NCBI GenBank assembly: GCA_003225055.1 | Contig: QIAU01000169.1 | Coordinates: forward strand, 1-38,554 | DNA: 38,554 nucleotides | Reading direction: 5' to 3' | Source of the DNA: Acidobacteriota bacterium | GTDB taxonomy: Bacteria > Acidobacteriota > Terriglobia > Terriglobales > Acidobacteriaceae | In this document: positions 32,465-38,554 of the stretch, piece after piece | Layout of the letters: each line of letters starts with the position of its first letter | Numbering within the stretch: position 1 is the stretch's first letter | Notes under the pieces: generated by a model | Databases searched by the model: none | What the model was told of the DNA's origin: nothing | Seen by the model: the letters and a program-made list of their open reading frames with translations, nothing else | Made by a program: the position numbers and the translations under genes

Positions 32465-34810
32465 TTACGGCCTTACCACCAGCAGATCCGGTGTGCAGGC
32501 TGGCGGTGGACCGCCGGTGCTGACTGAGCAGAGGCTTGAGGATGGAATGGGAACTTGCTGCACATCGCCGCCCACAACCGTGTCGATCACGTGCACGCTG
32601 TTGTCACTAGCCGCCACGTAGAGCGTTAAACCGTCCGGCGCCAGGCTGCCCGCCAGAGGAGCTGGATTGCCAACCAGCGCAATCGACGAGACCGTTTTCG
32701 TTGGAATATCAAAGACCACGACGCTGGCCTGATTCTGTATCACGACATAGGCCTTCTGGCCGTCCGACGAGACCAGGAAATCAATCGGAGTGAACGCGCC
32801 CTGACCCAGATTGAATGATGACAGGCTGCTATTACTGATGTACAGATAGCCCGCTTGAAAGGGCAAAGGACAGCCTGAGTTCCCCAGATTGGCAGTGCCA
32901 GCAAATGTGAAAGTTATGATGTCGACGTTCGGAGGATCGAGTCCTACAACCTGTGCCCCATTATTTCCTGCAACTTGTATCCCATTATTAAGGGTGCGCA
33001 CGAATTGCACCACGCCGGGCGTAGACAGGACTTGAAGCGTTGAGTTAGGCGTTTGCGAAATTGAGTTATCACAGGTGTTCCGTACCGTGATCTGTGGTTG
33101 TGGTGTTGGCGACGATGGCGCCACTCCTGCCATGTAGGAAAAAGCGCCATCGGGCAGGAAGGCCAGGTCGGTTGCCGTCATATCGAGAGGGATAGTTTGC
33201 AGGGCAGCTTCTGCCGAATAGACGTACAAGCAGCCAACGGCAGCAGTGTTCTGACACTGAACGGTGAGACCGGTAGCAGCGTTAACCGCAATGAACGCCT
33301 TAAGATTATCGGGCGAGAACGAGGCCACCGCCGAAGCTGCATTCGGATCAAGAAGGATGCTGGACGAGCTGTTAGTGCTTGTGTCCAGAATGAACACCTG
33401 CTTGACGGGAGGATTGGGAGCGACTGGCAGGGTATCGGCGACGATGACCTTGCCCCCGCTGGGAGAGATCGCCAGCACTTTACCGGTGACCGTGGCGAAG
33501 CTGCTGACGGTTACGGGGTTGGCGGTCGGGTTCACCTGCATCAACCCTTTCTCGCTCCCCAGGTAAATCCTGTCCCCCGTTGGCGTGACCCGCAGAGAAT
33601 TCGGTGCGGCGGGCAGGCTCGCGACTGAAGAGGCCGTTTTGGGAGATCCGGAGACCTGTACCAACAGGGGCGTGCAGCTCCTGCTCGGATCGCACAGCGG
33701 CGGGTTCACCTCTCTGATGGCGGTAAAGGCAGAGAACGCTGTGGTGGTTGTCCCCGTGTAGGTTGCGGTGATCGGGATCACTGCATAGATCGCCTGCATC
33801 GGGCTAAGGCCGGAGTTGCAACCGGGCGGAATGCAGGAAGCAGTGATCGAGGTGCCGCCTACATTGGATCCACTCACGGCGGCGCTCACCGACGCGTTGG
33901 CGGGCGCGGCGGCTACGGCTGGGTCACGGGAGCTCCAGGTGAGCGGGATGTTGCCCAGAATTTGGCTCGCGGTATCGACAACGGTGGCATTGATCGTATT
34001 GGAAGTCCCCTTGGCGGCGTTGATGATGGTGCCCCCGGTCGTGCTGACCGAGAGTGAGATCGATTGGACCGGGCACGTCGTGAAGTCCTGGGGATCGCTG
34101 TTGTTGTTTCCCGCGGACGCGAAGATCTGAGTTCGGCCTGGAATTTTCGTCGCCACCTGTGCCTGGTTCGCCAAAGGACCGGCAGCGGTTGTGCTGACGG
34201 TCGCCACTTGCGTGTTCACGACGCTCCAATTGATGGGACCGACTGTGGAAGTAATGTCCATCCCTTGGCTAAGTGCGGTCGCCTGATAGTTCTGACGGTT
34301 AGCCCTCGTGACCGAACCGGTGGCAGCCGTAAAGCATCCACCGGGACCCGGAGGCAGAGAGCCTGGTGGCGGCGTTACCGGAGTTATTTGGACCCGGTCG
34401 ATGTGCTGATGGACATAAACGGTCACCGGCGCGCTGGTGGTGCCGCTGGCGGACGCTATGACCTGGGCAGTCCCTACGCCTTGGGGAGTACATATCACCG
34501 GCGTGGCCAGCGAATCCCACGACCCGGCGCAGATTAGTCCGTTATTGGCTACTGTTACCGCTTGGGGGTTGCTGGATTGGTAGGTCAGAGAAATTGTGAT
34601 CGGTCTCTGGTCAGCCCCGAGGGCTGTCGGTGTGAGTTGAAGGGTTGAGCCGAGTTCAATCGATGCGGTGCTGGGCGCCAGCCTGATGGACGCAGGTAGT
34701 GGAGAACCTGGCGGGTTGCTGTTACCCCCGCAGCCTACTAAACCCGCAACCAAGATTAGAACAAAGAAAAACAATAGGATCGCAGACAGACTGGATTCCA
34801 ACCTACCCAT
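32465..34810 (-). CDS. Lipoprotein with bacterial Ig-like and beta-propeller regions
   Basis: A 781-residue exported protein. The signal peptide ends in a lipobox (GLVGC, Cys27), so it is a lipoprotein. Residues about 40-130 form one Ig-like (BIG2) domain (STASIELGSTLQLTPTALG), and about 140-350 include one or two further Ig-like domains. From about 390 to the end the pattern is of a YVTN-like propeller (TPTGDRIYLGSEKGLMQVN, SSDGQKAYVVIQNQASVVVFDIPT, APDGLTLYVAASDNSVHVIDT). Many Cys may form disulfides. GGGGAGG lies four bases before ATG 34808-34810. The role is unknown, probably cell-surface or adhesion-like. Confidence 0.78.
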   Translation of the reverse strand: MGRLESSLSAILLFFFVLILVAGLVGCGGNSNPPGSPLPASIRLAPSTASIELGSTLQLTPTALGADQRPITISLTYQSSNPQAVTVANNGLICAGSWDSLATPVICTPQGVGTAQVIASASGTTSAPVTVYVHQHIDRVQITPVTPPPGSLPPGPGGCFTAATGSVTRANRQNYQATALSQGMDITSTVGPINWSVVNTQVATVSTTAAGPLANQAQVATKIPGRTQIFASAGNNNSDPQDFTTCPVQSISLSVSTTGGTIINAAKGTSNTINATVVDTASQILGNIPLTWSSRDPAVAAAPANASVSAAVSGSNVGGTSITASCIPPGCNSGLSPMQAIYAVIPITATYTGTTTTAFSAFTAIREVNPPLCDPSRSCTPLLVQVSGSPKTASSVASLPAAPNSLRVTPTGDRIYLGSEKGLMQVNPTANPVTVSSFATVTGKVLAISPSGGKVIVADTLPVAPNPPVKQVFILDTSTNSSSSILLDPNAASAVASFSPDNLKAFIAVNAATGLTVQCQNTAAVGCLYVYSAEAALQTIPLDMTATDLAFLPDGAFSYMAGVAPSSPTPQPQITVRNTCDNSISQTPNSTLQVLSTPGVVQFVRTLNNGIQVAGNNGAQVVGLDPPNVDIITFTFAGTANLGNSGCPLPFQAGYLYISNSSLSSFNLGQGAFTPIDFLVSSDGQKAYVVIQNQASVVVFDIPTKTVSSIALVGNPAPLAGSLAPDGLTLYVAASDNSVHVIDTVVGGDVQQVPIPSSSLCSVSTGGPPPACTPDLLVVRP

Positions 34811-34917
34811 GAAACCTCCCCGCCCGGCGATCGTTTGCTGAGCGAGTCAATCGTTTGCTGGAAAATGTTCAGTGTAGAGGCTGGAGGTTTTTTCGGCAAC
34901 TTGAGCCGGCTGTTTGG

Positions 34918-35055
34918 GCTGTCAGAAATTTCAGAAATTTCAAAGTCTCTAAGGTTGCAGAGTTTCTATTATAAAGTAAGGTAAGAACCCCGATTCGGAG
35001 TCTTTGAGAGTTTGTATCCTTGAGACTTTGAAACCTGAGAGACTTTGAAACCTGA
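34918..35055. repeat. Tandem and interrupted microrepeats upstream of the str promoter
   Basis: CAGAAATTT occurs twice at 34922-34940, and the 17-nt unit GAGACTTTGAAACCTGA is exactly duplicated in tandem at 35022-35038 and 35039-35055. A related GAGTCTTTGAGAG lies at 34998-35010. Confidence 0.6.
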
Positions 35056-35115
35056 CTCCAGCCGGTTACCCTTAAGCGTCAGGCGCCGCGGTGCCGAGGG
35101 TGCCGCGTCCTATCA

Positions 35116-35144
35116 TTGACGCTAGGGGTGAGAGTTGTTATATT
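35116..35144 (+). promoter_or_regulatory. Strong sigma70 promoter of the str operon
   Basis: TTGACG at 35116-35121 and TATATT at 35139-35144 are separated by exactly 17 bp. The expected start is about 35151, giving a leader of about 415 nt before rpsL. Confidence 0.8.
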
Positions 35145-35150
35145 TGAAAG

Positions 35151-35567
35151 GTTCCGCGAGTTAAGTCTGGCTTGCCTGTGGCGGTGGACTCACCTGCGTG
35201 TGCGCAGGAGTCCCCGAAAGTGTTGCGGCTGAGCTGTAAAGATACACGTTCCCAGCCAGCAAGAGCGGCTTGGGACGCCCTCGCTGAAACAATCCTTGCG
35301 CTGCCTTCCGCCATCGGAAGGGTATGCAGGGCGGCTGACGAAACGGAGTGCCTCCCGAGAATGGGGGCTGGGCGCCACCGTCGGCAGCGTTGGTCATAAT
35401 GGAAACCCAGAAATTTCTCTCCAGGAGCGTTGTGCCCTGGCGAGAAGCATGGCGGCGGAAAGCCGGCCAGCCTCCCAAAGAGGAACTAGCAGCTAGCAGA
35501 AAGAGCGCGGGCTCTGCGCGCCAAAACGGGCGTGCGGGAAGCCACAGTGCGCGGAGGAGCGGCAGGA
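35151..35567 (+). promoter_or_regulatory. Long structured leader of rpsL-rpsG-fusA
   Basis: Two stable hairpins are seen. One is at 35186-35213, GGACT/AGTCC closing CCTGCG-TGTG-CGCAGG with a CA bulge. The other is at 35304-35321, CCTTCCG-CCAT-CGGAAGG. No leader gene is convincing, although open frames span the region. The leader may carry r-protein autoregulation (S7 in E. coli acts on str mRNA), but I recognise no known binding motif. Confidence 0.45.
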
Positions 35568-35939
35568 GTGCCTACATTTCATCAACTGGTGAAAAGCGGC
35601 CGGAAGCGGCCCCGTTATAAGACGGCGAGCCCGGCTCTGCAGGGATGTCCGCAGAAGCGCGGTGTTTGTACCCGCGTGTACACGCAGACCCCCAAGAAGC
35701 CCAATTCGGCGCTTCGCAAGGTGGCTCGCGTGCGCCTGACCAATGGTATTGAAGTCACGACCTACATTCCGGGCGTCGGTCACAACCTGCAAGAGCACTC
35801 GATCGTGCTGATCCGCGGAGGCCGCGTGAAAGACCTGCCCGGCGTGCGTTATCACGTGATTCGTGGAACGCTTGACGCCGTGGGCGTCGCCAACCGTAAA
35901 CAAGGAAGATCGAAATACGGAGCGAAAAGGCCCAAATAG
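35568..35939 (+). CDS. rpsL: 30S ribosomal protein S12
   Basis: S12 lies at the decoding centre and controls accuracy. GTG 35568 starts the normal N-terminus ([18 protein letters not shown]), giving 123 residues as usual. GGAGGAG and CAGGA upstream support it, though the frame is open to 35532. The decoding residues are wild type: Lys43 in [11 protein letters not shown] and Lys88-Asp89 in RVKDLPG, so streptomycin-resistance substitutions are absent. It is first gene of the str operon, followed by rpsG after 67 nt. Confidence 0.97.
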   Translation: MPTFHQLVKSGRKRPRYKTASPALQGCPQKRGVCTRVYTQTPKKPNSALRKVARVRLTNGIEVTTYIPGVGHNLQEHSIVLIRGGRVKDLPGVRYHVIRGTLDAVGVANRKQGRSKYGAKRPK

Positions 35940-36003
35940 CTGTTGGTCGCTGGTCCTTGGCCAGCAACTGAGAGCTGAAAGCTGATAGCTAGGAGCGAGT
36001 AGC
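35940..36003. repeat. AGCTGA/AGCTAG microrepeat that carries the rpsG ribosome-binding site
   Basis: GAGAGCTGAAAGCTGATAGCTAGGAGCGAGTAGCTA repeats AGCT words. The AGGAG inside it is the likely Shine-Dalgarno of rpsG. Confidence 0.5.
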
Positions 36004-36006
36004 TAA

Positions 36007-36477
36007 ATGCCTCGTAAAGGACATATCGCAAAGCGCACTGTGGAAGCCGATCCGGTGTTTGGATCGGACCTGGCCAACAAATTCATCAATTCGATGATGT
36101 GGGCGGGCAAGAAGAGCACGGCCCAGGGCATCTTCTACAAGGCCATGGAGCAGCTTCAGCAGAAGGGCGGCGACGAGTCGCTCAAGCTGTTCAAAAAGGC
36201 GGTGGAGAACTGCAAGCCCTTGCTGGAAGTGAAGACCCGCCGCGTGGGGGGCGCGAACTACCAGGTACCCGTCGAAGTGAATCCCGACCGGCGCACGTCG
36301 CTGGCGATTCGCTGGATCATCACGTACTCGCGCGGCCGTAGCGAGAAAGGGATGGTCGACAAGCTGACCAACGAGTTGCTGGACGCCGCCAACAACCGCG
36401 GCGCCGCCATCAAGAAGAAGGAAGACGTACACCGCATGGCGGAAGCCAATAAGGCGTTCGCGCACTATCGGTGGTAA
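36007..36477 (+). CDS. rpsG: 30S ribosomal protein S7
   Basis: S7 binds 16S rRNA to nucleate the 30S head. The 156-residue length and sequence are standard: [102 protein letters not shown]. The start ATG 36007 follows AGGAG in the spacer repeat. It sits between rpsL and fusA. In E. coli it is the translational repressor of the str operon. Whether this holds here is unknown. Confidence 0.97.
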   Translation: MPRKGHIAKRTVEADPVFGSDLANKFINSMMWAGKKSTAQGIFYKAMEQLQQKGGDESLKLFKKAVENCKPLLEVKTRRVGGANYQVPVEVNPDRRTSLAIRWIITYSRGRSEKGMVDKLTNELLDAANNRGAAIKKKEDVHRMAEANKAFAHYRW

Positions 36478-36535
36478 GCAGCTTTTAGCCATTAGCTCTG
36501 AGCTGACGAGCTTTCGCTAAAGGCTAATAGCCAAA
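36478..36535. repeat. AGC/TTAGCC palindromic microrepeat
   Basis: TTTTAGCCATTAGCTC and GCTAAAGGCTAATAGCC form imperfect inverted and direct repeats between rpsG and fusA. They can fold into a hairpin. Confidence 0.45.
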
Positions 36536-36568
36536 TCTAAATATTTTCAGAAAGAGCAAGAAAACACC

Positions 36569-38554
36569 GTGCCCAGACAAGTCCCATTAGAGCGTTGCAG
36601 GAACATCGGCATCATGGCTCACATCGATGCCGGCAAGACCACTACGACGGAGCGCATTCTTTTCTATACCGGAAGGACGCACCGCATCGGAGAGGTGCAC
36701 GAGGGCACGGCGATTATGGATTGGATGGAGCAGGAGCAGGAGCGCGGCATCACGATTACGTCTGCCGCCACTACCTGCGTATGGCGCGACATCCGCATCA
36801 ACATCATTGATACGCCTGGCCACGTGGATTTCACCGCTGAAGTCGAGCGCTCGCTGCGCGTGCTCGACGGCGCCTGCGCCGTATTCGATGCCGTGCATGG
36901 GGTCGAGCCGCAGTCGGAAACCGTGTGGCGCCAGGCCGACAAGTACGGCGTCCCGCGCATTTGCTTCATTAACAAGATGGACAAGATGGGCGCCGATTTT
37001 GAGCGTGCCATCGACACCATCCGCAAGCGTTTGAATGCCCGCCCTGTTGCCATTCAGCTCCCCATCGGACAAGAAGACAAGTTCAAAGGCGTCATCGACC
37101 TGTTCGAGATGAAGGCGATTCTCTGGAAGGATGAGACGCTGGGCGCCGAGTACGTCACCGAAGCGATTCCTGAAGAGTTGAAGAAGAAGGCGAACGCATT
37201 CCATAACCAGATGGTCGAGACCATCGTCGAGAACGATGACGAGCTTCTGCATAAGTACATGGAAGGCGAGGTGATCGCGCCGGCTGAGCTGAAGGCCTCG
37301 CTGCGCAAGTCAACCATCGCGCTGAAGCTATTCCCCGTTATCTGCGGAACGGCGTTCAAGAACAAGGGCGTACAGCCGCTGCTAGATTGTGTGGTGGACT
37401 TTCTGCCTTCACCTCTGGACATCCCGCCTGTGAAGGGCATAGACCCTTATAGCGGGAAAGACGTCGGGCGCAAGGCCGACGACAAGGAACCGTTCTCGGC
37501 GTTGGCGTTCAAGATTATGACCGACCCGTTTGTCGGTCAATTGACTTTTATTCGCATTTACTCCGGCCAGCTCAAGACGGGAGATTCCGTTTATCTCACC
37601 GTCAAGCAGCGTTCCGAGCGCATTGGGCGTTTGCTGAAGATGCACGCAAATAAGCGAGAAGAGATCAGCGAGATCTATGCGGGTGATATTTGTGCATGCG
37701 TCGGTCTGCGCAACGTCACCACCGGCGACACGATTTGCGACCAGAAGCACCCGATTCTGCTCGAATCCATTGAATTCCCGGCTCCGGTCATTTCGGTAGC
37801 GGTCGAGCCCAAGACCAAGGGCGACCAGGAAAAGATGGGCATCGCGCTCTCCAAGCTGGCCCAGGAAGACCCCACCTTCAAGGTTCACACCGATCCTGAC
37901 AGCGGACAAACCATCATCAGCGGAATGGGTGAATTGCACCTGGAGATCATTATTGACCGCATGATGCGCGAGTTCTCGGTCGAGGCGAATGTGGGCAAAC
38001 CGCAGGTGGCGTATCGCGAAACGATTCGCAAACCTAGCGAGGCGGAAGGCAAGTTCATCCGCCAGACCGGCGGCCGTGGGCAGTACGGCCACGTGAAGAT
38101 CCGCCTGGAACCTCAGCAGCCGGGAGCGGGTTACGTTTTCGAGAACGAGATTGTCGGCGGAACTGTGCCCAAGGAATACATCAAGCCGGTGGACCAAGGC
38201 ATTAAAGAAGCCATGGAAGGCGGTGTCTTGGCCGGTTACGAGATGGTAGACATCAAGGCCATCCTCTACGACGGCAGTTATCACGAAGTCGATTCCAGCG
38301 AAATAGCGTTCAAGATCGCCGGTTCCATGGCATTCAAAGAAGCTGCGCGTAAAGCGAGCCCGGTACTGCTGGAGCCGGTGATGTCAGTAGAAGTCGTGGT
38401 GCCCGAAGATTTCGCCGGCGTCATCATGGGCGACCTGAGTTCACGCCGCGGACGGATCGAAGGCATGGAACATCGCGCCGGGTCCCAGGTGATCAAGGCG
38501 ATTGTGCCGCTGGCCGAGATGTTCGGCTACGCGACGCACATGCGTTCTTCGACG
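36569..38554 (+). CDS. fusA: Elongation factor G (3' end cut by window)
   Basis: EF-G is the GTPase that drives translocation. From GTG 36569 the frame runs open to the window end, 662 codons of an expected near 695. G-domain motifs are present: [14 protein letters not shown] (P-loop), [11 protein letters not shown] (switch I), DTPGHVD (G3) and NKMDK (G4). Later domains include [15 protein letters not shown] and [14 protein letters not shown]. The last codons ([12 protein letters not shown]) match the start of domain V's final helix. Spacing from rpsG is 91 nt. No strong Shine-Dalgarno is seen; AAGAGCAAGAAAA lies upstream. Confidence 0.97.
   Translation, partial: MPRQVPLERCRNIGIMAHIDAGKTTTTERILFYTGRTHRIGEVHEGTAIMDWMEQEQERGITITSAATTCVWRDIRINIIDTPGHVDFTAEVERSLRVLDGACAVFDAVHGVEPQSETVWRQADKYGVPRICFINKMDKMGADFERAIDTIRKRLNARPVAIQLPIGQEDKFKGVIDLFEMKAILWKDETLGAEYVTEAIPEELKKKANAFHNQMVETIVENDDELLHKYMEGEVIAPAELKASLRKSTIALKLFPVICGTAFKNKGVQPLLDCVVDFLPSPLDIPPVKGIDPYSGKDVGRKADDKEPFSALAFKIMTDPFVGQLTFIRIYSGQLKTGDSVYLTVKQRSERIGRLLKMHANKREEISEIYAGDICACVGLRNVTTGDTICDQKHPILLESIEFPAPVISVAVEPKTKGDQEKMGIALSKLAQEDPTFKVHTDPDSGQTIISGMGELHLEIIIDRMMREFSVEANVGKPQVAYRETIRKPSEAEGKFIRQTGGRGQYGHVKIRLEPQQPGAGYVFENEIVGGTVPKEYIKPVDQGIKEAMEGGVLAGYEMVDIKAILYDGSYHEVDSSEIAFKIAGSMAFKEAARKASPVLLEPVMSVEVVVPEDFAGVIMGDLSSRRGRIEGMEHRAGSQVIKAIVPLAEMFGYATHMRSST

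Noticed and set aside
35186-35321. Known ncRNA such as RNase P, tmRNA or cobalamin riboswitch in the str leader
   Set aside because: None of the sequence signatures of these RNAs is present around the hairpins.
35161-35478. Open frames on both strands in the str leader
   Set aside because: GC-rich, low-complexity translations with no ribosome-binding site; the region is better explained as leader RNA.
37409-38284. Long leftward open frame of 291 codons
   Set aside because: It lies entirely antisense to fusA, whose EF-G motifs are unmistakable, and shows no family features.

Overview
The window looks like a piece of an Acidobacteriota chromosome, probably Terriglobia. This is inferred from the GC-rich composition, the gene repertoire (ergothioneine pair, TPR-GAF-GGDEF-like protein, Ig-like lipoprotein with a propeller region, coiled-coil porin, GIDE-domain protein) and the many short degenerate intergenic repeats. 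The species cannot be named from sequence alone.

Positions 1-4440 are a decayed accessory region. A tRNA-Ile(CAU) gene at 670-745 is flanked on both sides by broken tyrosine-recombinase genes. One of them reads into the 3' half of the tRNA, which is the usual geometry of an integrated island. Next come an MCE-family fragment, a frameshifted hypothetical gene, an 18-bp inverted-repeat pair about 240 bp apart, a small membrane protein and an ORF interrupted by TGA.

From 4440 to 13700 the genes are housekeeping or envelope genes. They include egtB-egtD (ergothioneine), a coiled-coil porin, a stand-alone receiver protein, YggX, a small outer-membrane barrel, a secreted beta-propeller, a ferredoxin-NADP reductase-like flavoprotein and a TetR regulator. 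A 22-bp near-palindromic operator lies at the predicted start of a sigma70-type promoter that faces the branched-chain amino acid operon ilvC-ilvB-ilvN-ilvD (14021-18956). In that operon ilvC carries a frameshift.

From 19000 to 25000 there is a decayed deazaflavin-dependent nitroreductase gene and a leftward run of four genes: a CTP-synthase-like amidotransferase, a GIDE-domain membrane protein, a kynureninase-like PLP enzyme and an amino acid permease. A TPR-GAF-degenerate-GGDEF protein follows on the + strand. After it come thiolase, 3-hydroxyacyl-CoA dehydrogenase and crotonase, which interconvert acetyl-CoA and crotonyl-CoA. Then comes an unusual fusion of a VOC (glyoxalase-like) domain to lumazine synthase (RibH), with nusB downstream. 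A large lipoprotein gene points leftward.

The window ends in the str operon (rpsL, rpsG, fusA partial). It has a strong predicted promoter and a leader of about 415 nt with stable hairpins.

No wholly new multi-gene system is evident. The most interesting items are the VOC-RibH fusion, whose C-terminal tail seems to come from intergenic repeat sequence, the frameshifted ilvC inside an otherwise intact operon, the TetR operator and leader in front of ilv, the long str leader, and the dispersed repeat families.
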